Positions 57,901 through 64,000 of a stretch of 64,000 nt of DNA are shown here, piece after piece. The first letter of the stretch is position 1. Each line of letters opens with the position of its first letter. Under the pieces are notes generated by a model that did not search any database, was not told the DNA's origin, and was given only the letters and a program-made list of their open reading frames with translations. The DNA comes from JALHOP01 sp964484195 (GTDB lineage Bacteria; Myxococcota; XYA12-FULL-58-9; JALHOP01): positions 1-64,000 of the forward strand of contig CAZAER010000025.1 in the NCBI GenBank assembly GCA_964484195.1, read 5' to 3'. The position numbers and the translations under genes were made by a program.

Positions 57901-59458
57901 TGTCACCGAGGCGGAGGTTCAGAGTGACGATGCGATTGAGGTCGCCAGACTGCTCGGCCTGTTCGGCGAGCTTTGCGAGATAGCTCGCGGCGCGCGCCGG
58001 CTCACCTCGGGCGGCGTAGGTTTCGGCAAGGCCCTCGAGGGACTCGGCGTCGTCCGCGGCGAGCTTGAGAGCGCGCTCGAAGTAGATGCGTGCCTTCTTG
58101 AGGTCGCTGAGGTGCGAGCGCGCGAGGTGGCCGAGCTGTTTGTAGATGGCGGCGCGGCGCTTCGGATCGCGCTCGAGACGCGTCAGTCTGTCGCCCGCTT
58201 TAGCGGCCTTGTCCCAATCACCAGCGGCGCTACGCAGCTCGAACAACGCGCGGTACGCGACCACCGAGTCACGAGCGCGGGCCGCGGCTCGCTCGTAACC
58301 AGCAATGGCGGCTTCGCGATCGATGGGGGCGGCGGCGGCAGCGCTCGCAAGCTCGCCAGCCACGGCGTCGAAGCGCTCCTTGCCGTCACGCGACTGCTCA
58401 CTGAGCTTGTCGAAGCGGCTCGCAGCTTCACCGAAGGCGCGGTCACGCAAGGCGATGGCGCCGAGCGCGAGCAGCGACTGCACGTCGCTGGGCGTTTTCG
58501 CGAGGATCTCGTCGGCGAGCTGTTTGGTCTCGAGCGCGAGGTCGGGCAGCGCGGCGCCAATCTGGAGAAGACGGTCGCGCACGAACTTCCCACCGCGCTC
58601 GTCATCGAGAGCCGTGCGGTAGAGCTCGTAGCTCTCCATGAGCTGGCCTTCGGACAGCAAGAGCTCGGCCTCGTCGAAGAGCGAGGCTCCTTCGTGAACC
58701 AGCGCCGCGTCGGTCGGCGGCAGGTGCTCGCGCACTTGCTTCTGCGACGGCTCACCCTGCGGTCCAATCGCGACGATGAGCTGACCGCGATTGAGCTGGG
58801 CCTCCGCGATAGCGACCTTGCTGGTGTCCGGCACTTTCCAGCCGAGCTGCGGCATGATGTTGCGGACGAACTGCTCTGCCGGTTTGACGATCCAGGTGCT
58901 GGCGCGCTCACCGCCCGGCGTCGGCGCGAGGAACGGCACGTCGAGCGCCCGGCGCAGCATCGTCGGAATGAGCGCCGAGGGGATCGGCAGCACGCCGTAG
59001 ACGCGAGTGTCGTAGAAGACGAGCGCGAGCTCATCGAGCGCCCGCGGCAATAGCGCAGCGCGCATCGTGAAGTCGGCGGCGTGCTCGGCACCCTGAATGC
59101 GACCCGCAAGCTCGATGTGCCCGTCGCGCATCGCGCTCTTGAGCTCGTAGAAACCGTGAGCCGTGGCGTCCGCCGCGTGAATGAGCTCGGCGATGGCTTC
59201 GCCGGAGAGCGCCACCGTGAGGTGCTTGAGCTCACACCGACGCGTCTTGAACTTCTCGGCGCCGCCGGTAACGTCGAACGGGAACTTGATGTGCGGGATC
59301 TCGAGCTCGAGGACCTTGATGTCGAACGGCCCGAGCTTCAGGTCGCGCGTGGTGAGCAGACCCTTCCCCGCCACGAAGCTGAGCGTGAACCCGAGCTGCG
59401 CCGACTCGATCGGTCTGCGATCGGCGCGCGGATCGTGCGTCCGGGTTAGCTCACTCAA
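48917..59458 (-). CDS. Giant TPR-repeat protein, 3,513 residues
   Basis: A single uninterrupted frame of 10.5 kb. The N-terminal 250 residues are non-repetitive and beta-rich (LGFTLSFVAGKGLLTTRDLK, GPFDIKVLELEIPHIKFPFD). From about 260 to 3230 come dozens of degenerate tetratricopeptide/helical repeats with Ala-rich helix pairs (for example KARIYFERALKLAADDAESL, AAARYLRVLDAKPRDRVARL). The last 280 residues form another unique domain (LEPLGLQQVGLYLWRGGGFA to FSLSANYFKLREALGMALRR). The start is TTG at 59458 with GAGGA 5 bases upstream; no ATG or GTG fits. No signal peptide or transmembrane helix is seen, so it is probably a cytoplasmic scaffold. Codon use is uniform along its length, with no sign of fusion of two genes. 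Confidence 0.92.
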   Translation of the reverse strand: MSELTRTHDPRADRRPIESAQLGFTLSFVAGKGLLTTRDLKLGPFDIKVLELEIPHIKFPFDVTGGAEKFKTRRCELKHLTVALSGEAIAELIHAADATAHGFYELKSAMRDGHIELAGRIQGAEHAADFTMRAALLPRALDELALVFYDTRVYGVLPIPSALIPTMLRRALDVPFLAPTPGGERASTWIVKPAEQFVRNIMPQLGWKVPDTSKVAIAEAQLNRGQLIVAIGPQGEPSQKQVREHLPPTDAALVHEGASLFDEAELLLSEGQLMESYELYRTALDDERGGKFVRDRLLQIGAALPDLALETKQLADEILAKTPSDVQSLLALGAIALRDRAFGEAASRFDKLSEQSRDGKERFDAVAGELASAAAAAPIDREAAIAGYERAAARARDSVVAYRALFELRSAAGDWDKAAKAGDRLTRLERDPKRRAAIYKQLGHLARSHLSDLKKARIYFERALKLAADDAESLEGLAETYAARGEPARAASYLAKLAEQAEQSGDLNRIVTLNLRLGDIWEKWLGDTESAAARYLRVLDAKPRDRVARLRLAELAERTGDVPKARLMLEEIVGLEDEATDPTLVREIAVAYTRLARIVINGEGMTAEAIASLERAVELDPNLREARDQLATVLRERSEWQKLVDLLASAARVTDDPIEAKRARLDAARLELTKRNDPEAARGYLETILDDTPDEAETLDLLLPILREQNDYAGIMERVTHAAEATLEPVRKAAYLLDLARARDALGMDPESRRRALEDALDANPYLFEAAETLVQLLEDYDDYERLVKALGRVAVATTSPDVRADALLRQGRLLWQQLKRPQDAEAALREAVRLEPGNFATWTALSRLLESIGKMDEARDVMAQSLVEAERRSVNRGPLHERLAELARAREDDEEEARELLLAVEAGIRGQKISDRLVAVLSHLGRIKEAATLLEDWASEANLSPRDAEMFLFKAAELRRSLGEIERAGNLYRGLLDKRGEAALPSARALEKIAETRNDWDTVATTLAYQLEVERIEQHVALLTRMAYAQAQRQDWLQLESFSEKLVALDDRSVPGRWYLAQCLLRVENFHESLFNLQMLVLEGARDPQHQNLRKEAYVLGAALALEIDESQLPELHKAFAEEFPDEPPTTLTTPFGAVLAHGSEWTRLLALRRVQLERAEGARATALKREIATVLHERLGRSDAAIPFYQDVIAAEPDDMRSRDAVVEVFEKLGRWGDLANTLFALSQIVLDSGQAMDYGLRSVQVYADRLHDNETGAQVLRTLIGSTGLDPDNETLIRLLRELELHAELAHVLSMSLEKAPSPDDGRLGELVEIVEGPLEQADTALEWAQRYVGLFPEADAPRGLAADLLQRHEHLGDLRVWLERWAKERDGEKRAPVLARLAEYLRSQGNDSDALTVLEAAAEYDPRNLELLRRLVDRTTAAGNWARAAHWLEKLALAVDDVTARDLHLRRLVQVATDYADDAVVAIRALLALSERTAHEDEHLAELWIATGDVDGIKRAFAIVKELSTQQILAAARHLAAADDRTSARTLIDIAIDRGDDTQGWALADELWTFPSARIELANWRLEAAGRDARANVAAALRVEAYTTLIAAHEQVDDDDVRNAFEGVDLTDLRVTWGAFQLSRAIQDRQWEARAAAALDQLLDMDDARLPDVVNARARIALATGEAAEAVTHARKLVDLGDQRGEKLLDDALERSGDIDGLVATLTGRAENRSPHDAASLWTRIARIEIDRQDAAAALIALERVHDDERDLGWGRLMYDVATGLDDVPRRVDSARTIARFTSDEEQRADWLRTTARLAWWETGDETLGLEALKEAQLASPEEPEVALERANTSIAAGNAKQARRDLLEGLAVHSGEKTVGLWLRLADVEEAGGNRAESTRALERATQVAPDDVKLLMSIAERAERVMAADLALAALAKAMRLDGEYEGAYLAALTRTQHWEKAVIVLQGRAEELGGLEAARRYVTAAELAAEHLGDVPRALQLLQMAATLDESEPNLRKALALATALDRAAVVVDLIERLDRVIGPDVPDALELARTHVTALDALDREDETIELRQRLVAGDKGSVNDHLVLARLLEPTAPAQAARHLRSAALEPELAQQPELLVKAASLFHGAGDSEEARPLISEALERGVDTVETHTLAAELLSGETRLRSLVRLVAENADAQWGNERRARTRLELAQWYAAGGGLEEARLALVDAARYGKPAGWVQALEGVLQQQDNQLELAALWLEEAPGDAADWSELERNARVQRAASIYHDIHDDAGEYRALELLSRFSPDDDALRERLMEVVAKLGDVDDFVRRVEHQLTAAMNPGARAEVVMRYAGVLDERFDRGDRAIELTLTAFEEMPSLELARLLRKLMTRHGRGAELARTLQHRGTALPAPDDRPLLQLAADVARAEDEALTYSITRELHDRYPDDETARDFVITYATDNAKYDDLVPILRTSAAAAPDAEQAFDYLLRAADTARDHLNDEALEVQLLDMALGAMPGNSVVTERLFELRVKRIELEQAMATLKGEGWPPEAEMRAGLKLIDALRGVGSAGDADQLAQWLAERHPDTAFAAEVRLARARAESDHAGIVREVEARLATVHDFKGKEWLALHAEAGEAAMALGERQQALRHFISAIDTPDPTPEALRRAHKLAFELGDDNRAVFVIQSAANVREQILTRATSSRGAERLDWLYLLGQAHEAANDPDPAIEAYRQTVSAGDGPVHERAFEALEHLYRKRGEWQLVADMHDERARRAKDSADKADSLYRKAQIWKEYLFDEEGAETALEQALAEDPAHPGAQLELGLLAYARRKYERALPLLTAQLEARGDNAPIEHWLALLETLKETGNDQAALAVATRIADRDPTRTEVRISRAELLEKTGDVEAAADEWHRYLDSVSSDADPTVVANIHERLARHALRHVDRRQAMAHYEAAYQLMPESLAVIRGMRALHEADGSFADAVALRARELALATEVSEQLEQHRALASTYREHLNDPARAARHLEKAHDLDPADIGLSRELFAVYDASKQGTKLALVGERLITNAPEGTLDAAFYGRLSRAYEEDVGDAERAKALIAKAVEMAPQSRELRETFLRLALATGDYATWAPLEEQNIEQIADTTERARRYQTLADVVARELKTPAKAAALMLKARELDPNDATMTRRLADTYALDAGTYSQAAELYATLLDADPLNLDLLKILARLSGQIGDTDRAYGYYAALLVLAPSDAEGKRFVTACRNAMPPGPQRALTDADRALGLVHPEQLGTVEDLFAPLARFAELTHPGNLKLRGVDERDLLAPTDERVKWLTKVLEPLGLQQVGLYLWRGGGFACEAELVATPTILLGSTLASDASQRQRAFLVARAAELYRSGHTLCERLPPLELEALAAALCMALIPGATPPGTSASSTAWASIIGQPMTEQIRTALRDRAKTYMTRYGELDLGKWRRACLATAGRVALLLSCDVEDAIAAVLRLRGFDDVGDDQRAAVLLESPEALDLFRFSLSANYFKLREALGMALRRAK

Positions 59459-59570
59459 CGCTGTCCTCGAGACCTAGGGTCCCGCGAGCATAGCAGCGGG
59501 TGGGTCGTGGGACGAATTTCCGGCTAGATCCGGGCCGTTCGGCAATTCTGCACCGCCGCGCAAGCACTTC

Positions 59571-59600
59571 TTGACACTCGCCCCAGCGACAGACTACACG
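59571..59600 (+). promoter_or_regulatory. Promoter of tRNA-fMet
   Basis: A perfect -35 TTGACA (59571-59576) is followed after 18 bases by a weak -10, TACACG (59595-59600), with the mature tRNA starting 15 bases further on. Confidence 0.55.
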
Positions 59601-59614
59601 GGCGCCCACTTCGT

Positions 59615-59688
<74 letters not shown>

Positions 59689-59699
59689 CCTTACAGATT

Positions 59700-59744
59700 C
59701 CGGGGAGTTACTTGCGTTGGCGGTAACTCCCCGGTTTTGCTTTT
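59700..59744 (+). terminator. Terminator after tRNA-fMet
   Basis: A perfect 12-bp stem (CCGGGGAGTTAC at 59700-59711 and GTAACTCCCCGG at 59723-59734) with an 11-base loop is followed by TTTTGCTTTT. It also sits just past the convergent int stop codon (59743-59745), so it separates the tRNA transcript from the element. Confidence 0.9.
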
Positions 59745-60870
59745 AGGCTCCTGTTGCCGTCAGGTTGCCGTAACTGCGCCCGACCGCCTGCGGGCCAAGA
59801 AGCTCAACCGCCTGCCGCGTGACCATCGGAGCGAGATGCGCATAGCGCATCGTCATTTCCATTGTCGCGTGGCCAAGCAGCTCCTGAACTGCTTTCAGTG
59901 GCACGCCACGCATCACGAGATGACTTGCGAAGGTGTGACGTAGCGCGTGCCAACCAAAGTGGCGCAGACCTGCTCGCTTTCGCGTGCGGGCCAGCGCCGA
60001 GCGCATTTGGTCGTCGCTGAGCGCAGTCCCATCGTCGTTGCACCAAACAAGTCGCCCACGCAGATGCTTGTTCTGCTTGAGCGCACTTGAAGTGCGCTCG
60101 TTGAGTGGCACCGCACGACTTCGACCACTCTTCGGCGAACCGACGTGGCCTTGCCAATCACTGCGTTGGACGTTCAGCACGCCCGCAACAAGATCGCAGT
60201 CGTCCCACTCGAGAGCCAGCAGCTCGCCGAGCCGGAGTCCGGTGTTCAACGCAACGACGATTGCCGAATGCCACTGGCCTTCCTTTCGCGAGGCTTCGAT
60301 CAAGCGCTCTGCTTCATCGAAGTCGAGAAAACTCGCCGTGTCCTTCGGCACTGCAAACAGCTTCACGCGAGGCGCGCGCTCGAGCATGCGCCAGTCCACT
60401 GCAACACGTAGCGCTGTTCGCAGCACGCCAAGCTGATTGTTGATGGTCTTCTTGTTGAGGCCCGTTTTCAGGCGCTCAGTCTTGAAACCTTCAATCGTCA
60501 GCTCCGTTATCGCGTCCAGTCGCAACCGTCCCAACGACGGCAGCAGATGAAGCCGAAAGATCGACTCCTTCGCTGACGCCTCGCTAGGCTTGTTGTTGTT
60601 CGCTACGTACTTGCCAAGAAACTCCTTGGAGAAATTGTCCAAGGTTGGGACCTCGACCTCGCCCTGCTCCGTGGCGAAGAACTCGCCCGACACCAGCGCC
60701 TGGCGCAGGTCGCGCTCGTATTGCTCAGCACCACGCCGGCTCTGCACCGGCGAGACCTTGCGCTCACGAACGCGTTGGCCAGTTGGCAACTCGAGATCCA
60801 CGTCCACCATCCACACTTCACGCACGGCGCCAGTCGCTGCACTGCGCCGTCGTTGTCGTCTTACGCTCAT
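59743..60870 (-). CDS. int: Tyrosine recombinase / site-specific integrase
   Basis: The 375-residue product has an N-terminal arm-binding region rich in Arg, a core-binding SAM-like domain (about 75-165) and a C-terminal catalytic domain. The catalytic residues are visible: Arg in LNTGLRLGELLALEW, Lys in GSPKSGRSRAVPL, His and Arg in WHALRHTFASH, and the LGHATMEMTMRYAHL motif with the final His and the nucleophilic Tyr. It would catalyse integration at the adjacent tRNA-fMet. The gene reads toward the tRNA, as is usual for such elements. It is 3 bases from the HTH gene, so both are in one operon. Confidence 0.95.
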   Translation of the reverse strand: MSVRRQRRRSAATGAVREVWMVDVDLELPTGQRVRERKVSPVQSRRGAEQYERDLRQALVSGEFFATEQGEVEVPTLDNFSKEFLGKYVANNNKPSEASAKESIFRLHLLPSLGRLRLDAITELTIEGFKTERLKTGLNKKTINNQLGVLRTALRVAVDWRMLERAPRVKLFAVPKDTASFLDFDEAERLIEASRKEGQWHSAIVVALNTGLRLGELLALEWDDCDLVAGVLNVQRSDWQGHVGSPKSGRSRAVPLNERTSSALKQNKHLRGRLVWCNDDGTALSDDQMRSALARTRKRAGLRHFGWHALRHTFASHLVMRGVPLKAVQELLGHATMEMTMRYAHLAPMVTRQAVELLGPQAVGRSYGNLTATGA

Positions 60871-60872
60871 CG

Positions 60873-61103
60873 TTACCTCCGAGCGCGAGACGCGACGTTA
60901 CCCGAGACCAATTGTAGCAAAGCTGTCCTGCTAAAGCGCCACGTCTTACCGAGGCGTCGACACGGGACTTCGCCGCGCTTCACCAGCTCGCGCAGAGTCG
61001 CCTTGCTGAGGCGAAGCAACGCTGCCGCTTCTTCGAGGAGCAGGACGTCGGTGTCCGGAGCGGGCAGAACCGGGCCCGCGGCCGCCAGGTGAGATGCATT
61101 CAT
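60873..61103 (-). CDS. Excisionase-like helix-turn-helix protein
   Basis: The start is placed at ATG 61103, which overlaps the stop of the primase gene (ATGA) and has GGGAGC upstream; the longer frame to 61145 adds 14 basic residues. The 76-residue product has a MerR/HTH_17-type DNA-binding domain: DVLLLEEAAALLRLSKATLR followed by ELVKRGEVPCRRLGKTWRFS. Proteins of this type act as recombination directionality factors or repressors in integrative elements. The position next to int supports an Xis role. Confidence 0.88.
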   Translation of the reverse strand: MNASHLAAAGPVLPAPDTDVLLLEEAAALLRLSKATLRELVKRGEVPCRRLGKTWRFSRTALLQLVSGNVASRARR

Positions 61104-63604
61104 TTGCTGCTCCCGCTCGTGCGCGTCACGCTTTCGACACGCCACGCTCTGCGATTGGCGGCTCGCACACTGACGAGGCGCAAGCCCCCTTTGTAGATGC
61201 GCCGTTTCATGGACGATAGCCGCTGACCAATCTGGACCGGTGTAGGCGCCGCGCCTGGCCGTGTCGGCAGAAGCTCCGCTATAACGTCGCGAAGTCGTTT
61301 CCAGCGATCTTCACCCGAAGCGATTCCGATCGCGATCTCGGCGCACGTTTGCTCGCCGAGTTCGTGCAGCGCAGACACCAGTTCGCTAGAAAGCTCGCCG
61401 TCTGTATCGTCCTCAACCAAGCGCTTCCGCGTCGAGACAGGGTCGATGCCCGTGACCCAAACCACGCACTCCGCGACCACACCTTGCCAGCCTTCGAACG
61501 ATCCCCATCTAGCGGAAGTCGCCGATCGCGGCGCCCCTGCATGGAAGTACGCGCTCGCTATGGTCGTTAGCGCACGCAGCAAGGGCAGGCGGTTTGCTAC
61601 GACGTGGCTTTCAATGTCTGGGTGCTTGAACGTGCGCAGTTCAGGCTGTTCGACTTCTGGCTCAAGCTGAATTCGCAGGACACGGCGAACCGTGTCACCA
61701 GATACCGCAGCGTTGTTAGCTGTAGCGCACCAGAGCGTCTGGTTGCGAAGCTCCACACCCTCGTTCCTCGAGAGCATTCGGTCACCCCAGATCGGAGCGG
61801 TCAGCAAGAGATCTATGACAGCACCGCCTAATGGACCGGTGACGTTGTCAAAGAGGACGGCCTCTGGCGCAGCAAGAAGCTGCGTCGTGATCAGCTTCCG
61901 CTGTTCGGCTTGGTCCGACGACAACGGCAAACGTGGCATGTGCCGGCCCATGCAAAGCAACGCGATAATATCGATCGATTTCCCTTTGCCGCTCCCCGCA
62001 GTCGTCGCGTCGATCAACGCCATCGGCGCCAATCCTTTGAACGCGGGACGCATGATCAGGGTGAGCGCTATTGCGAGCCACCCCGCGGCGTCCGCTTCTT
62101 CACGGAAGGGAAAGTCGCTGAGCAGCTCACGTAGCGTTTGCCACGCAGCACGTGCATCAGCGTGCGTTGGATTAGGGGGTCCCGCCTCGAACTCGACCTG
62201 CCCAGCTAGGTAAATTCCCGTCTGGGGGTCAAATCCGGGCGTCGTAACGAGGCTACCGTCAGGACGTACGAACGGATGCTCGAGCACACCATTGAGAACG
62301 CGGATTGCACCAAAGCTGTCGCGACGGCTAACCGCCATCTCGAACAAACTACGCGGCGCTTTCACCGCCTTCGGCATTCCGTCTTTGTCATTCGCGGTCC
62401 AGGCAACGACGCGCGACGAACTGTCCTGCAACGTGATCGCTGTGTGTGGTTCCGGCCGCGCACGCTCGCCCGCGGGCTCCACGAGCTTCACGAGACGTTG
62501 GTTGAAGACGAACAGCTTCTCGTCAGCCGCCATCGCATTGAGCAACTGGTCGACGTTGTCGGCATCGTAGAGGCCGAGCTGAAGCACTCGTCGTGCATCC
62601 TTCTCGATTGGCGCGACGAGCCGCCATCCAAAAGGCCGCTCATTGTAACGATATGCGTTGCCGATCTTGGCCTGTAGCTCCTCAAACCCCCATGGCGGTT
62701 TGCATCGATCACCATAGGCCTGGAGAAGCGGAAAGAAGTCATTGATTGGCACGGCGCATCCGTACCCAATCGATGCTGCCTCGAACGTCGTGGGCTCCCC
62801 TGTGCCATCCGCAATAGCGACAGGATGAGCATCAAGAAGGCGCTTGGCGATCGCAATCCGCCTCGTGAGCGCTATCGAATCGACGGCGGATTTTATCTCG
62901 GACGTGTCATAGACGACGTTTCGGTCCGTACGTTTCGCGGCACGAATCTTCGCCAGCAACCATTCTGGTGCGTCGCCGATCGCACCAGCCGGTTCTCCCG
63001 GTCCCCGGCCCTCGACGAATTCATAACGGTTACCAGAGAGATGAAGCGACGGCGCCGCGACGACGAAGCCGCCGTCCGCTTTGATATCAATGCCCGGCCC
63101 CGCTTTTCCGTTCGAGCATCCGAACGCTTCTCCGGGAGGCAGCCGGTAATAGTAGTGCATACCGCCGCCGCCTGTTCGGGCCTGCATCGTAGGCGGGAGC
63201 GGTGCGTTTTCGACCTCCCATTGCGCAATCGTCGTAAGACCACCGTTCCGAGCATCAACGTCAACCACGAAGAACCCGGCCTTATCTGGCGGCGTCCCGC
63301 AGCGAATTCCGACATTCTGGAACCGGCCGGAATCGAGCCATCGCTTCACCGTTGCGACATCAAGTGTCGCCTCTTGAAATCCGCCAACCGGATGCTTGCC
63401 TGGCGCCGAACACGCTGCGCCGTCAGCACACCTGCATCGCCCCTCGTCGTTGAGGCCGTATACGGGAACGACGGGCAGGTCGTGCGCGACGCACCGCCGC
63501 ACCACGTCGTCGATCTCGACCTTCGCGGGCTGCTTTCCGCATCCGCGCCACGAGGAATTGATAGAACTTACTTCCGCGATACTTGGCTTGGAGATTGGCT
63601 TCAT
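61100..63604 (-). CDS. Primase-polymerase (AEP) fused to P-loop NTPase/helicase-like domain
   Basis: The 834-residue product has an N-terminal bifunctional primase/polymerase domain. It shows the AEP motifs FFVVDVDARNGG (DxD), ARTGGGGMHYYYRLPPG (with the sxH His) and GIDIKADGGFVVAAPSLHLS. From about 500 comes a P-loop NTPase with Walker A DATTAGSGKGKS and Walker B-like AVLFDNVTGPLGG, followed by WCATANNAAV (sensor-1-like). The C-terminus is basic. Such proteins start replication of plasmids and phage satellites. ATG 63604 has AAAGG 8 bases upstream. Its stop is coupled to the HTH gene. Confidence 0.9.
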   Translation of the reverse strand: MKPISKPSIAEVSSINSSWRGCGKQPAKVEIDDVVRRCVAHDLPVVPVYGLNDEGRCRCADGAACSAPGKHPVGGFQEATLDVATVKRWLDSGRFQNVGIRCGTPPDKAGFFVVDVDARNGGLTTIAQWEVENAPLPPTMQARTGGGGMHYYYRLPPGEAFGCSNGKAGPGIDIKADGGFVVAAPSLHLSGNRYEFVEGRGPGEPAGAIGDAPEWLLAKIRAAKRTDRNVVYDTSEIKSAVDSIALTRRIAIAKRLLDAHPVAIADGTGEPTTFEAASIGYGCAVPINDFFPLLQAYGDRCKPPWGFEELQAKIGNAYRYNERPFGWRLVAPIEKDARRVLQLGLYDADNVDQLLNAMAADEKLFVFNQRLVKLVEPAGERARPEPHTAITLQDSSSRVVAWTANDKDGMPKAVKAPRSLFEMAVSRRDSFGAIRVLNGVLEHPFVRPDGSLVTTPGFDPQTGIYLAGQVEFEAGPPNPTHADARAAWQTLRELLSDFPFREEADAAGWLAIALTLIMRPAFKGLAPMALIDATTAGSGKGKSIDIIALLCMGRHMPRLPLSSDQAEQRKLITTQLLAAPEAVLFDNVTGPLGGAVIDLLLTAPIWGDRMLSRNEGVELRNQTLWCATANNAAVSGDTVRRVLRIQLEPEVEQPELRTFKHPDIESHVVANRLPLLRALTTIASAYFHAGAPRSATSARWGSFEGWQGVVAECVVWVTGIDPVSTRKRLVEDDTDGELSSELVSALHELGEQTCAEIAIGIASGEDRWKRLRDVIAELLPTRPGAAPTPVQIGQRLSSMKRRIYKGGLRLVSVRAANRRAWRVESVTRTSGSSK

Positions 63605-63746
63605 GGGTACAACCTTTCGCGCTTGGATGCGCTAAGGCCGTAGGTACGAGATGCCTCTGGCAGCTTTGAGTTGGCTCGTTGAGCTTCAGTGTCTACCGCC
63701 GACGAATAGACTTTTGAAAACGCCGTACTCGCAGAAATCGACAGGC

Positions 63747-64000
63747 ATGACGGCGAGCGAAACCAGAACGCCCGCTCATCCAAATCCAAATGATCTTTTC
63801 AAATTCATTGAGGAGGTGGATGAGCGTCACGCCCCGTCAGCACGAGGAATGCGCGCGAGGAAACTCCCTAAGAGAAAGCAGCGGTTCGACGCCGAAATTG
63901 CTCGCTTTCACTGCCACCTGCAGGAATTTTCAGCCGCGCTCATTCACCTCAGGGTGGGGGGTCTGCGGCCGAGCACTGCTCAAAGTTTTGCCGCCGCTTT
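63747..64000 (+). CDS. Partial gene of unknown function, runs off the window
   Basis: From ATG 63747 the frame stays open to the last base (84 codons). The product begins MTASETRTPAHPNPNDLFKF and continues with a helical, charged stretch (KRKQRFDAEIARFHCHLQEF, then SAALIHLRVGG), which reads like a real protein. The upstream AGG is a weak SD. A second frame from ATG near 63819 has a better SD (AGGAGG) but gives an unlikely Ser/Arg-rich product. The gene diverges from the primase, and the 142 bases between (63605-63746) should hold both promoters. Confidence 0.5.
   Translation, partial: MTASETRTPAHPNPNDLFKFIEEVDERHAPSARGMRARKLPKRKQRFDAEIARFHCHLQEFSAALIHLRVGGLRPSTAQSFAAA

Larger units (their letters stand above)
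59689..64000. mobile_element. Integrative element at tRNA-fMet, right end outside window
   Basis: It carries, from the tRNA outwards, a tyrosine recombinase, an excisionase-like HTH gene and a primase-helicase gene, all on the minus strand with ATGA coupling between the last two, and then a divergent plus-strand gene running off the edge. The content (int, xis, primase, no structural genes so far) matches phage satellites or small integrative elements. The element genes use third positions less rich in G+C than the neighbours, as expected for acquired DNA. Confidence 0.75.

Noticed and set aside
63601..63789. 62-codon minus-strand frame ending in an ATGA overlap with the primase start
   Set aside because: It has a TTG start without SD, a Ser/Arg-rich product, and overlaps the better plus-strand frame and the expected promoter region.

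Overview
The window is about 64 kb of GC-rich, gene-dense bacterial chromosome with a mobile element at its right end. Several things point to a myxobacterium (Myxococcota, formerly Deltaproteobacteria): an MglA-type Ras-like GTPase, many lipoproteins with LAC/SC lipoboxes, MopE-type metal-binding repeats, tandem secreted S1 proteases with Cys-rich tails, a PrkA/YeaH stress-kinase pair, ASH-domain and PQQ-propeller surface proteins, and a 3,500-residue TPR protein. No rRNA or species-level marker is present, so the assignment is inferred from gene content.

Layout. 1-2019: end of an unknown membrane protein, a heptanucleotide minisatellite and a gene-poor stretch that hides a probable 43-codon minus-strand gene with its own Shine-Dalgarno and terminator. 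2020-5746: a lipoprotein, then rpsO and pnp. 5818-13735: a DUF1552-like lipoprotein, a GH43 glycosidase, rsmB, a LysM lytic transglycosylase, a sterol-desaturase-like oxygenase and a CHAP-like protein. 13968-17167: a TPR/outer-membrane-barrel gene, a FecR-domain gene, crcB and an unknown gene. 17175-25236: two paralogous lipoprotein proteases, yeaH (DUF444), a MopE/LamG lipoprotein, an unknown gene and prkA. 25351-33825: apbE, a Tat-exported pirin, an amino-acid permease, a fused E1 2-oxoacid dehydrogenase and a degenerate amidohydrolase lipoprotein. 33830-36218: four tandem paralogues of an unrecognised small protein, built as a duplicated two-gene cassette with a duplicated upstream region and a double-PspC gene between. 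36190-42000: a histidine kinase coupled to an MglA-like GTPase, an AraC regulator facing a zinc alcohol dehydrogenase, and rimO. 42078-48914: a PQQ/ASH lipoprotein, a transglutaminase-like protein, tRNA-Leu(TAG), a rhomboid-like membrane protein and a PLD-family protein. 48917-59458: a single 10.5-kb TPR gene.

The right end (59689 onward) is an integrative element inserted at the 3' end of an initiator tRNA-fMet gene. It carries a tyrosine recombinase, an excisionase-like HTH protein, a primase-helicase (AEP primase fused to a P-loop NTPase) and the start of a divergent gene. Its far end lies outside the window. It has more relaxed codon use than the surrounding chromosome.

Most genes work in small units: rpsO-pnp (translation and RNA decay), rsmB with the transglycosylase, the TPR-barrel with FecR, prkA with its neighbour, GTPase with histidine kinase, and int/xis/primase. 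Many tandem genes share ATGA/GTGA/TTGA start-stop overlaps, and four convergent pairs overlap by exactly four bases.
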